16,892 nt of DNA from Larix sibirica (lineage: Eukaryota; Streptophyta; Pinopsida; Pinales; Pinaceae): the NCBI GenBank assembly GCA_004151065.3, contig NWUY0300097811.1:1-16892 (forward strand). Reading direction: 5' to 3'. Of this stretch, positions 1-10,065 are shown in pieces. A program made the position numbers and the translations under genes. Below the pieces are notes generated by a model. That model saw only the letters and a program-made list of their open reading frames with translations. It was not told the origin of the DNA and searched no databases. The stretch's first letter is position 1, and each line of letters starts with the position of its first letter.

Positions 1-162
1 ACGAGATCGTTGATGTCTTTGTTTCTGGCAATGTCCATCCCCTTTATCACAGCTAACCATTCCGCTTCATTATTGGTTTTTTTTTCCAATTCCCCACGCA
101 AAATCATCCATTTTGTTTGCTTCGGAGTCTAGAAGAACTCCCCCCGCACCTGCCAACCCAGA
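1..162 (-). pseudogene. LINE A ORF2, RNase H fragment fused to the RT
   Basis: Reading down from about 162, one frame gives GLAGAGGVLLDSEANKMDDF, the usual N-terminal strand pair of a plant LINE RNase H. After a 9-A run (78-87 region, one-base frame change) the adjoining frame gives KKTNNEAEWLAVIKGMDIA, with the second catalytic residue (Glu of EAEW). The first catalytic Asp (FDGAS) and everything between it and the RT thumb, including the zf-RVT finger, are missing. The domain continues past the window edge. Confidence 0.8.
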
Positions 163-1750
163 GTTATGATATCCCATTTAACCAAATGCAATTTTTCCTT
201 TTTCTTGTTCCCAAACCAAATCAAACTAAAACATTTTTGCCTAATTTTTTCAAGTACACCTTTTGGGATTTTGGCTAAGGATAACCAAAACACTGGACTA
301 CTTTCTAAAACAGATTTAATCAATACCACTCTTCCTCCTAGAGACAACCATCTATAGCACCAAAGATCAATTTTGTTTCTCAATCTTCTTAACAAGCCAT
401 AACTAGTCCTCCTTCCTGTAATTATTTGGCTTAAGATAATAACCCAAATACTTAATACCATTATCCAAGGCTCCACTTTAAAAGTAAATAAAACATTAAT
501 ATGTTCCATCTCGTTCTCAGATATCATTCCGAAGAAAAGAGACTTGCCACAACTTATTTCCAATTGAGATGCCTCATAAAAAACCTTTAATATCTCTTTA
601 TATTATATCCATTCCAACACTTTCACGAATCAACCAAATAAAAACACATCATCAACAAATAAAAGGTGAGTCGGATTATGATTTACTGATACTTGGACCC
701 CCACAATTTTCCTTTCTTCTTTTACATAATGATCATTCTATTATTAATCCCTTCCACCACCAATAGAAACAATAAAGGAGACAACAGGCACCCTTGTCTA
801 ATCCCCCTCGAGATCTTAAAGAAATTTGAAGGTCGACCATTCACCAGAACAACAAAATTGGTTGAAGATACACATCCCATAATCCAATTTGTAGCATCCA
901 AACTTAACCTAAACTGTAGAAGAAGAAGTCTTAAAAAAGACCAATATACCTTGTCAAATGCTTTAACTAAATCCAACTTTAAAAACAAAGATTCCGACTT
1001 CTTAATCTTCATAGTATGTAACCCATCTTGAGCCACCCCAATAACATCCAAAATCTATCTATTCTTCAGAAAACGAAATTGTTCTTTAGACATAATTTCA
1101 GAAATATTTTTCTTGATCATGGTAACTATAATTTTAGCAATTAATCTGTAAACCAAGTTACATAGCGAGATGGGTCTGAAGTCCTTAAAAGAAGAAGGAT
1201 TATAGATCTTTGGAATAAGAGCTATTAAAGTAGCATTTAGAGCTCCTCCAACATTCCCTTTCAACCTTGATTCCTCCACCACTTTCAAAAGATCAGAACA
1301 AACGAAAAAAAAAATCCAAGAAAAACTCCACAGTCCACCCATCTGGCCTAGGACTTTTTGATTTTGTAAATTTAGGCAATCTTATTAACTTCATCCAATG
1401 AAACTAGACAAGCAACTATCTTTCCTTCCTCTAAAGAAAAGAAACTAGGATAATGTTGAACCACCCTTATTTGTTGGACAATTGAATTATCTCTCGACTA
1501 CTTAAACAACTTAGAAAAAAATTCATAATCCACCTTCTTAATATCATTCTGAGCTAAAATTTTGATTCTTGAAGAACTTTGAATTTCCTAAATATAATTA
1601 ATGTTTCTCCTTAAATTTGCATACTTATGAAAAAAATTAGTATTATTATCTCCTTGGCTCATCCAAATAGCTCTACTTTTCAAATGCCAAGACTCCTCTT
1701 CCAATTTCAAAATATGCTCCTTCCTAGATCCCAAAGCTCCTAGATTTGTT
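163..1750 (-). pseudogene. LINE A ORF2, linker and reverse transcriptase (decayed)
   Basis: Decayed reverse transcriptase of a non-LTR element. The frame opens with the linker motif ESWHLKSRAIWMSQGDNNT (about 1640-1700), typical of plant L1 ORF2 before the RT. The RT entry motif KSPRPDGWTVEFF follows (about 1320-1360), then a frame change in a T/A run near 1310. Next come FRPISLCNLVYRLIAKI (about 1135-1185), motif A with its aspartate in LDLVKAFDKVYW (about 940-980), the RGIRQGCLLSPLLF turn, and FVDD (648-659), so the catalytic Asp pair is retained. Stops interrupt the frame near 1600, 1500, 1370 and 620. The thumb keeps GRVVLIKSVLESSPVFW and LVKWDII, then breaks abruptly at about 160-166. 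Identification is firm; activity is excluded by the stops and shifts. Confidence 0.88.
1737..1750. repeat. Target-site duplication of LINE B, left copy
   Basis: ctcctagatttgtt here matches ctcccatatttgct at 9060-9073, directly after the LINE B poly-A. Eleven of 14 bases agree with no gap. Both copies lie inside LINE A coding sequence, as expected for duplicated target DNA. The three mismatches fit an old insertion. Confidence 0.7.
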
Positions 1751-1836
1751 GAGTGCATTTTATTTCCATTTTCGAACGCACTTTGAAACCCTAGCCACTA
1801 TGCGAACCCATGCACCCTAATCTTTCCTTCGACTCC
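1751..1836 (+). other. LINE B 5' UTR
   Basis: Eighty-six bases lie between the left target-site duplication and the ORF1 ATG at 1837. An out-of-frame ATG at about 1800 is followed within a few codons by a stop. No promoter motif can be identified from sequence alone. Confidence 0.5.
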
Positions 1837-3347
1837 ATGGCTCGACCTCCTGGAGGGAGTGGGGCTCCATCCTACCATAACGTTGTTTCTCAGTCATGAT
1901 TGCAGCTAGGTCGTGCTCCGATAACCTCGTCTGCAAATCCCATGGAGGAAAGCGAATCTCAACCAACAGTGCACCAAGAATAATTGCAGTCCCAAAATGG
2001 GAAAACTAATGAATCAAACCCACTACCGAAAGGAACAAGAGGTAAACGCAACAGATGCCTTTCAAAAACAGAAAACATGCCAAGTTTGGAGGTGACTTCA
2101 ACCAAAGTGGGCGAATATAGATAGTACATGAGGGATCACGCCCTAATCTGCAAATTCATGGAGTTTTGGCCCAATGAAAGGGTGCTCCAAGGGTGGATTG
2201 CTCACAAATGGAAACCTAAGGGAAAAGTAGAATTAAAACTTAGCTCGAAGGATTTCTTCACTATGATTTTTTACAATTAGAAATACCGCGAAAGAATAGT
2301 TGAGAAAGGGTCGTACTTCTTTAATAATGTTGGATTATTTATGGACCATTGTTATGAAAAATTCAGCCTAGAACGGGAAGAATTCTCAAAAGTTCTAGTC
2401 TAGGTTCGGCTCTATTCCTTGCCTCGTGAATATTGGGAGGAATAAACCCTAATGGGGATTGGGAACACAATAGGAAAATACATCAAAAGTTCTAATATCA
2501 TGAAAAGGGGTCAGTACACCTCTTTTTCCAGAATCGGTGTCAACATGAATGTCTCAAAGCCTCTCCTAGAAGCCACCTACCTGAGCTTCCAAGAAGAAGA
2601 ATGGATACAAACCCTTGATTATGAGCACATTTCCTTTTGATGTCGACAATGCCATGAATATGGACACCTTCTTAGGGATTAATGCCCTCATGCTCCAACT
2701 CCTAGTCCCCCACAACCACAATCTCTGCCAACACAGGATGGTTTCACCATTGTTAGCAGAAGATCGAAAGGTGCTTCCAAAGAAAATAATGTCAACTCAA
2801 GCATAAAAGTGGATACCTCAAATAAATATGCATCCATTTAGGATATGGAGATGGACCAGGAAGATACCCAAAAATCAGATCTGATCATGGAAAATCCCGA
2901 TAAAGTGAGCCCATATCTGGATCAAACCAAAAGAAGGAAGTTGGATCCAACGGAAGACAGAAATATCGAAGAAAGTGAAACCCTAGTACTCAATGAAGAG
3001 GAAGGAGAGATGGACATCACTGACCATGAGCTTAAAAAACTCATTGTTACATGCAAAAAGGAGACCTAGCAACAATCCCCTCCCCCCATATTCATCTCAT
3101 CCAGAAATCTCTCCAAGAGGCTGCAGCCAAATCCTCCCACTCTATGGATATCCATAACACGCAAGGAAATCAGCTAGGAATTCAACCCTCACTCAGATCA
3201 CATAGCCTGAAAGGAAGCAAGAAGGAACTAAAACGTGGAAGGAATACCAATCAACAGTGGTTAGCAGAATTAGGGGAGCATCAGATGGCATTAGGCAATC
3301 ATAGATCCCTTTTAGACTGGATTCAATCAATCTCTTCTAATCAATAG
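1837..3347 (+). pseudogene. LINE B ORF1 (DUF4283-like RNA-binding protein, decayed)
   Basis: Gag-like ORF1 that would bind the element RNA. One frame from the ATG at 1837 reads through to 3069 with at least nine in-frame stops but no frameshift. It starts MARPPGGSGAPSYHN. The DUF4283-like core includes KGSYFFNNVGLFMDHCYEKF and VRLYSLPREYWEE (about 2310-2445). It is followed by a CCHC knuckle, CRQCHEYGHLLRD then a stop and Cys (2641-2685). A lysine- and acid-rich tail follows (about 2845-3060). After a frame change near 3051-3069 an open 98-residue stretch runs to 3347, seven bases before the ORF2 ATG, and is probably the ORF1 C-terminus. Several stops look like CGA-to-TGA or TGG-to-TAG changes, for example the one just before the knuckle. 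Confidence 0.82.
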
Positions 3348-3354
3348 TTCCTCA

Positions 3355-6300
3355 ATGAGGATTCTGTCCTGGAATATTCCTGGTCTAAGAGGGAAGAGTA
3401 AAAGACGTACTCTTCGATCTAAGATACATCAGGAATCACCCATAGTTGTTACCCTGCAAGAGACCAAGTGTTTTACTGAGTCTCTTTTTACTTTTTCAAA
3501 CTTATGTTGGAATGGTTGTAAATTTATGGCCATTGATGCCGCTAGAAATGTTGGGGGTCTAGCTATTCGTTGGGACCCTACCCTTATCCAGCTCTCCAAA
3601 TTCCTATCCACCCCATATTCTGTATCTACATCCTTCTCCCTCCCTGATTATGAATTCTATGGAACTCTCACCAATGTCTATGGGCCTTCTACCCCTGCTT
3701 CTAAAAACATTTTTTTGACATCCCTCTCTCATCTCAAAAGGATAGCGCATGAGACAGTTAGGATTTTGGGATGGGACTTCAATATGATCTCCACTCCCCT
3801 GGAGAAAAAAGGAGGTATAATTCATTTGTACATGCCTAGCAGAGCTTTTGGACCCCTCATTACCTCTCTGGACCTTATGGACATCAGACCCAAAAATGGG
3901 GTCCATACTTGGAATAAAAAATGAGGTCCATACTTGGAATAACAAACGAGGAGGAGTACATCAAGTGGCCTCTAGACTTGATATATTTTTATTATAAACT
4001 AATTTGATGATATTAGGCTCCATTTGAGATTCCTTCATCCTCCTCAGGGCGGGATTTGATCATTGGCCGATAAATTTAGAAGTGGATGAACACAATAGTC
4101 CACGCAACTTCCCGTTTAGATTCCAAATATTCTTGTTGGATCACCATGATTTAATGGAGACCCTCTCTCAATGGTGGAAGAATGCTCCGACACCACAGGG
4201 GTCCAAAATGTACAAGCTTCATCAAAATCTAAAATGGATAAAAGGAAATCTAAAAACTTGGAACAAGGAAGTCATCGGGAACATTTTCGAAGCCAGTGAA
4301 AAGCTTGAAGAATAAATGGCCATGGTGCAACAGGAAGCTATCTCACAAGGATACTTTGGGAATATGCTTCAAAAAGAAAAGCAACTTCAAGATGCAATAA
4401 ATCAAAGGATGGACCAGGAATAAATTCTTTGTCGACAGAATTCATGGGTTAGCTAGTTGAAGGAAGAGGAATGCAACTCCAAATTTTTACATGACTCCAT
4501 GATTCAACAAAGGGCTCACAACCAAATCACCATCCTCCATTCAAAGCAAGGGCGGAAATTAACCAAGCAGGATGAAATTGTTCGAGAGTTGGTAAAATTA
4601 TACCACAATCTCCTCAAGGAGGAATATGTTGACAAATAAATAGAAATGGACTCTATTCTCTAGAATATTCCAACTCTTGTCTTGGATGATTAGAATAAAA
4701 GCCTCCTAAGATCCATATCTCTAGAGGAAGTTTTTGAAGCTATTAAAGAAATGCCTCCTGGAAAAGCACCCGACCCAGATGGATTTAGTACATACTTTTA
4801 TCATCAGTAGCGTTGGGAAATTGTGCAACATGAGGTTTGGGAAGCAGTTGAAGAGTCTTGAACCCGTCTAGACGTATTACCAGCCCTCAATGCTACCTTT
4901 ATTGCTCTCATCCATAAGGAGAATAATCTAGTGCATCTAGGTAAATGCAGACCTATCTCTTTATGCAATGTAATCTATAAAATCGTCACCAAAGTGATTG
5001 CAAATACATTAAATCCCATCATGCCACGCTTAATTTCGAGGGAACAATCGGGATGTGTGGAGGGATGCCAAATTTTGGATAGCATTCTGACAGCCCATGA
5101 AACTATCCATACTCTCAAAACTTCAAAATAGGTCAGGATGCTTATCAAGCTAGACCTCTCCAAGGATTTCGACAAGAACTCTTGGTGATACATGGAAAAA
5201 ACTCTTCTTGCCTTTGGATTTTCCCCACAATGGGTGCACTGGATCATCTCTCTCTCCTTGTTTGCTTTCTTTTCCATCTTGGTGAATGGCTCTCCCTCCC
5301 CAACTTTCTCCTCATCTTGAGGCATTCGTCAAGGGGACCCCCTCTCTCCCTTTCTTTTCATTCTTATGGTGGAAGATCTACGTAGAACTTTGAAAGATGT
5401 TGTCAACATTAACCTTCTCATAGGTCTGACACCCAGCCAATTATAATAAAAAAGCTTCTCATCTCTAGTTTGTTAATGATGCCATGATCTTGGATGCTTC
5501 AACCATGTGGGAAGCAAGATGTCTTAAATATTTACTCTCAACTTTTATGAAAGCCCCAGGTCTCTCCCTGAATAGTGATAAGTCAGAGATTTTTTTCTTC
5601 AACACAGTAGTCAGCTTGCAACTTCGTATCTCAAGATTCCTATCCTTTTGAAGAATTTCTCTTCCTTCCTCCTACTTGGGGTACCCTCTCATCCCCACTG
5701 CCACTGGGCATAGATCTTGGTCAAATCTCATCACAAGAATGGAACAAAGACTTTCCAATTGGGATTTTCGTTCTCTTAACATTGCTGGCCGACTTGTCCT
5801 CCTTTACTTTGTCTTAAGGAGTATGTAGTCCTACTTATTCTCTATTTTTGTTGCTCCAAAAAAGTTCCAGAATGAAATCAGATCTCTTCAAAGAACCTTC
5901 CTTTGGGGAGGAACAAAATATAAGAGAAGGACAAGGAAATGGGATCTTGTCTCTTGGGACAATATGTGTAAACCCAAATTATTAGAAGGTCTGGGCTTGA
6001 GGGATCCATATATTGAAAACAAATCCATGTCAACCAAGTTTTGGTGGAGATGGCTCACTACACTTGATTCTCTATGGGATAGGATATGGAAGAGAAAGTG
6101 TGTAAGAAACATCAGCCATTAGGACCTCATTTGCTTGTAGGAAAGCAACATAGGCTCAATGATATGCAATGCGGCTTGGCATAAACGAGTTTTAATCCAA
6201 GAGCATGCTTTTTTGAAAATTCGCAATGGCCAAACTGCCCTCTTATGGGATGATGTGTGGCAACATCGTGCAAAGCTTAATTCCCTAAACTATATTCAAC

Positions 6301-7743
6301 CTCTTCGTCAAGCCACTCTCAATTCCAACAAATTACTTGTATCTCAATTTTGGAACATAGAGGCAAATGGTTTGCAATGGAGATGCTGGTGTGATCGGCC
6401 TCGTTGGCCTCCAACCCTCTCGAATGAACAATGGGATTCTTTTGGGGAAGAGATTCAACCCAGAGAGATAATCTTGCAAGAGGGAGAGGATATCCTTCGC
6501 TAGGGGCACACAAGCAAGGGAAATTTCATCCAAAAGGAGGTATACTTGCTCCTTGTTGATCGTCAATGGGATCAACATGAGGATATTTGGAAACAATATG
6601 GAAACTGAACTTGTGACCGAAGGTCTCCACTTTTCTTTGGCTAGTCGCTTGGAATAAAATTCTTACCTAGGAGCGCATCATCAAAAGAGGCTTTGACGGG
6701 CCCTTAGTGTGTTATCTATGTCGCTAAGCAATGGAGGATTCTGAGCACCTTCTCAACTAGTGCACGTTATGTCAACACCTATGGGACCAAGAAGTGAGTA
6801 TTTTGAGACAATATGATCGAAATCGGGCCAGTGTTAGAGAAACATTGGTTGGTTGGTGTAAGAAAATCTCTAACAACAACATTGTCAATAGAGCAATGCA
6901 ACTCTTCCCAGTATTTCTTCTCTGGGAGGTATGGAAAGAAAGAAATCGAAGAATTTTTAAAAATGTCAGTATTTCAATAGATCATGTTTGGAAAAAAATC
7001 CAATCAAATATCCATGAAATTGTTCTCATGTCTCAATGGTCCTTCGATGATTGGAATGGTACACCCTAAGATAGAGAAATTATTTAGGCTTGGAACCTCT
7101 ATCGAAATCCAAACCATCCCAAAGCTCCAAGAACCAAACTTAATCCTGGAAGTCCTTCCTCTTAGTTCCCTCTGGAGGTTGTATTTTTTAAACTAAAATT
7201 TGATGGGGCCAGTTGTGGCAATCTTGGCCCAGCTTGCTACAAAGGGGTCTTCAGGGATCACAATGGTCGCATACTCAAATTATTTTCACGATCCTTGGGA
7301 ATAGAAAGCAATAATGCAGTTGAGTTAAATGCAATGCTCAATGGAATCATAATTTCCAACACAGATGGGTATAACAAAATCATCATTGAGGGTGAATCAA
7401 AGCTGATGGTGCACATATTAAACAAGCTCCTCAATGGATCCAGCGTCAGTAAAATCAATTCAAGTTGGTGACTAGCACTAAATTGGAAGCTCTTGTTGCT
7501 AGCATTTACAACTCACATGCCATTCTTCATTATCACATCAGGCGCGATGCCAACAAAATGGAAGATAGAATGGAAAACTAGGGGGTGGATCATCCTCAGG
7601 AGGACAACAATCAAACATGGAATGATAATGTGAGTGCCACACTCAAGGAGGATTGTGACAGAATCAACCACCAAGATATGAATATGCATGACGGGTGCCA
7701 TTATTGCACTTGCACAAGACGGGGCAATGAGTATTCAAGGTGA
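3355..7743 (+). pseudogene. LINE B ORF2 (endonuclease, RT, zf-RVT, RNase H; decayed)
   Basis: Polyprotein for target-primed reverse transcription. The start MRILSWNIPGLRGK (3355) is the standard EEP endonuclease N-terminus. LQETK holds the catalytic Glu (3460-3462), but the usual GGDFN reads GWDFN (Trp at 3772-3774) and SDHWPI reads FDHWPI. A 25-bp tandem duplication (3900-3949) shifts the frame. The RT shows PGKAPDPDGF (about 4760), RPISLCNVIYKIVTKVIA (about 4950), LDLSKDFDKNSW (about 5155), GIRQGDPLSPFLF (about 5320) and FVND (5469-5480) where FVDD is expected. The zf-RVT remnant is near 6690-6780. RNase H starts at FDGAS (about 7199); the third acidic residue is Glu (EGES), and it ends HIRRDANKMEDRMEN (about 7545). 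Further frame changes occur near 5450, 6500-6700 and 7475. The last frame closes at the TGA at 7741. Confidence 0.87.
3900..3949 (+). repeat. 25-bp tandem duplication in the LINE B endonuclease
   Basis: Two adjacent 25-base copies (3900-3924 and 3925-3949) both begin ggtccatacttggaata and differ at two positions. The frame before the duplication stops in copy 1. The endonuclease continues in the next frame from copy 2 as GGVHQVASRLDIFLL. The duplication therefore arose after the element was functional. Confidence 0.85.
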
Positions 7744-8654
7744 AGACATGTGTGAGGGAGCATGCAGATAGGCAGATGGCTGCTCCCATTCAACAGACTT
7801 GTGTGAGATAGATATTAGTATGATACAACATTTACGAGTGAGGTACGGTTCCCTGATCAACTTTTGGTTCATGGTACAATTCCCTGGGTATCCCTTAATG
7901 ATAACTTTCATGGCACCTCGTGCCAACCCAAATCATGATAGGAAGGTTGTTCATGAAATGATGAGGCTTCTATTTTGGGGGCGCCATTGTTGGAATCCTT
8001 ATCGAACCCATCACATTGAGATTGGTAATTGCCTTTTTTTATGGACTAGACTATCCTCCACGAAGCTAACATTTCTTCTCCATGTTTGGGATTGTGGCAT
8101 TTGGCCTGGTTGTCAAGCTTCGAACATTGCAGAATGGTATGCACCAAAACTACCATCAAGAAAATTGTTGATTTCCCCAAGTGCTCACATATGGCTCACG
8201 CCCTCAAGGAAATGGAGAACATGAAAGGTTTCTTTGAAACCATAGTTAGTTGGCATGCCAGGGAGTTCATTGAGCACATGGAAAGGATATTACAAAGGTA
8301 AAATTTGAGCTATGATTCCCAAAAGCTCGTGGCGGAATTTGGTGGTCTCGTTGAGGACTTTGGTTCTACTAGAACCCGTGACACAAATCACACCAAGACT
8401 TTGGGATTATTTTGGTGCATGAAGTCATTACTCAGTATGGCCCTGGAAGATAGAAAGAATGATAAATTGCATGAGGACATGGGAGACCCTTATGTGACTG
8501 CTCGACTTACGAGTTTAGAAGAGGGGATGCGTAGGCTTGCTTGCAATTGGTGATTGCAGATGAGCATATCAACGCCAAGATATATGCTCTAGCCAAGGAG
8601 CTAACTGGGAGGAGCTTCAGTAGACCACCTCCAACCTATCCTTCAACCACATAG
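7744..8654 (+). pseudogene. LINE B ORF3, decayed protein downstream of RNase H
   Basis: The region between the ORF2 stop and the 3' UTR keeps coding character. Frame 2 is open from about 7772 to 8224. Frame 1 is open from 8050 to 8553 with one stop at 8299. A one-base change near 8540 leads to frame 3, which ends at the TAG at 8652. The frame 1/3 product matches the intact LINE C protein (14041-14664) in order: FIEHMERILQR (8266-8298) with VVDNLEESLWR; DFGSTRTRDTNHTKTLGLFW (from 8356) with DLGNTWDQTTLYNRAVMMLW; TARLTSLEE (from 8497) with SARMTELED; HINAKIYALAKEL (from 8565) with WIHMKLDALAGDM. Spacing is kept except for about eight extra residues before the third block. The function is unknown; the sequence looks helical. 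The frame-2 part may correspond to the overlapping 103-residue ORF of LINE C, but that match is weak. Confidence 0.6.
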
Positions 8655-9059
8655 TTGGTGTTTTGACAATGCCTAGATGGAAGAGAGTTTTCAAGTAAGA
8701 AAATCCAGGTGTTGGTCCATCTTATATTAAATTTTCTGATAATGATTGATCCTTGTTTTAGTTTGTCTGGTTGCATGGTACATAGGAGTTTGGCTTGCTT
8801 CTCTCCAACTTTGTTTTTGTTGGCCATAACCCCTAGCTTGTGGCAGAAGCATTGCATAAACATGTAGTTAAACTTAGTGATGGTTTTCAGACTTAGATAG
8901 AAGTTGTTGTTTTATACATGATCTACAAACATTTTTAGTTATGGAATACCTATCCTTCCTATGAAATTTGGTCTCATCGTGCTGAAGGATTCTCTAGTTA
9001 TGTAATGTACAGTTTATTTTCTTAGTTTAATATAATTACCGAACCTTACAAAAAAAAAA
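8655..9059 (+). other. LINE B 3' UTR and poly-A tail
   Basis: About 400 bases without a coding frame of note, T-rich, ending in ten A residues (9050-9059) directly before the right target-site duplication. No canonical AATAAA lies within the last 40 bases; taatataatt near 9028-9037 is the nearest AT-rich candidate. Confidence 0.7.
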
Positions 9060-9073
9060 CTCCCATATTTGCT
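9060..9073. repeat. Target-site duplication of LINE B, right copy
   Basis: ctcccatatttgct follows the poly-A of LINE B and matches the left copy at 1737-1750 in 11 of 14 bases. Confidence 0.7.
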
Positions 9074-10052
9074 TTTTCTACAATAGAGAAAATGCCACTA
9101 AGGTTTTGCCAATAACCAACCTTAATACTCTCCTCAATTCCAATGAGTTCTTCCTGTAACTGTCTCTTTTTTAAACTCTGCCAAGTAGAAACCCTAGTCT
9201 TCAAAGTTTTTAATTTCTCAACCAAATTCTCCCCTTTTAAAGCCCCTGAATTTAATTGACGATCCTGCCATACATTCCTTACCATTACCCTGAAATCTTC
9301 TTTGGAAGACCAGGAATGATTAAACTTAAAAGGATATTTCAATCTCCCTTGATTGTTCTTCACCTGAATGCAAATCGGAATATGATCAGAAAATTTATCC
9401 CAAACCACCCAAGACCTATACCTGATAAATTTCTCAAAGAGCACTTCAACGGTTAAGAAAAGATCAAGCCTTTTAGCAACACCATCCATACCACCTCTTC
9501 CATTTCTCTAAGTCGACATAAAAGGACAAGGCTGAACATCAATCAAACCGACATCATTGAAAATATGAGCAAAAAAAACAGCTTCAGGGTCAACTCTAGA
9601 TCTTTCTCCCCAAAATTCCCTAACAGACATCATAAGGTTTATATCACCTCCTAAAATGAACTAATCATCATTTAATAAATCCTCATCAACTATCCGCTCC
9701 TAAAATTCACGCTTGCACAAATATGGTCCATAGCAATTAAGAACTTTCACTGGAAAATCATAACCTATGAAAAAACCTTCCAACAAGAATCCTACATGAG
9801 TCAAATAAAGAAAAAACTTAGAAGAAAGAGGATTCTAAGCAGATAATAAAGCCCCCAACTGTCCACTAGAATCAATTGTACACATATTCCATCCATTCAA
9901 CAAACCAGGAAAACCCTCTCTAGCTCTAACCTCATAAACCATATTCTCTGGACAATAATAACATTCGGCTTATAGTTCTCAAATAATCTCCCGAGGGAAT
10001 TCTCCTTAGGGTTCCCTCCAACCCCCCGCACATTTAAGGAAAGAACAATCAT
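9060..10052 (-). pseudogene. LINE A ORF2, EEP endonuclease and linker (decayed)
   Basis: N-terminal part of ORF2, the nuclease that nicks target DNA. The start MIVLSLNVRGVGGNPKENSL at 10052 is the usual plant LINE ORF2 opening. Motifs in order are PNVIIVQ (Glu displaced by a one-base deletion just after), ILGGDIN (GGDIN at 9637-9651), LIDVQP, NGRGG, AKRLDLFL and SDHIP (9376-9390), so the GGDxN and SDH signatures survive. The linker runs from KYPFKFNHSW to SIVEKANMG. Stops lie within the endonuclease, two of them where Trp is expected (FW-ER and TW-RNGRG contexts read TAG). From about 9489 to 9060 the frame is open. The protein continues at 1750 after the LINE B interruption. Confidence 0.87.
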
Positions 10053-10065
10053 TTCTACAGGCGTT

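Larger units (their letters stand above)
1..1750 (-). mobile_element. LINE A, 3' part (interrupted copy)
   Basis: This is the downstream half of a minus-strand L1-like retrotransposon. Reading down from 1750 it holds the linker before the RT, the RT fingers and palm, part of the thumb, and an RNase H fragment that runs off the window at base 1. The 5' half of the same element lies at about 9074-12095. The two halves are separated by LINE B, and the linker reading frame is in phase across the split. Premature stops and frame changes show the copy is dead. The poly-A end and outer target-site duplication lie outside the window. Confidence 0.85.
1751..9059 (+). mobile_element. LINE B, full-length but decayed, nested in LINE A
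   Basis: About 7.3-kb plus-strand non-LTR retrotransposon. It has a short 5' UTR, ORF1 (DUF4283-like plus zinc knuckle), ORF2 (EEP endonuclease, RT, zf-RVT, RNase H), a further decayed ORF downstream of RNase H, a 3' UTR and a terminal poly-A run (9050-9059). It is bounded by a degenerate 14-bp target-site duplication and sits inside LINE A ORF2 in the opposite orientation. Many in-frame stops and several frameshifts make it non-autonomous today. The 5' end is placed at 1751 because the duplication ends at 1750. A few bases of uncertainty remain. Confidence 0.88.

Noticed and set aside
693-1031. 112-residue plus-strand frame
   Set aside because: Antisense shadow of the LINE A reverse transcriptase, whose RT motifs are clear on the minus strand.
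5182-5385. 67-residue frame within the LINE B RT
   Set aside because: Out of frame with the RT, which reads through this region in the neighbouring frame with motifs such as GIRQGDPLSP.
7799-8224. A host gene exon captured in LINE B
   Set aside because: It lies between RNase H and the 3' UTR of LINE B. The adjoining frame matches the LINE C extra ORF, so an element gene explains it better than a captured host exon.
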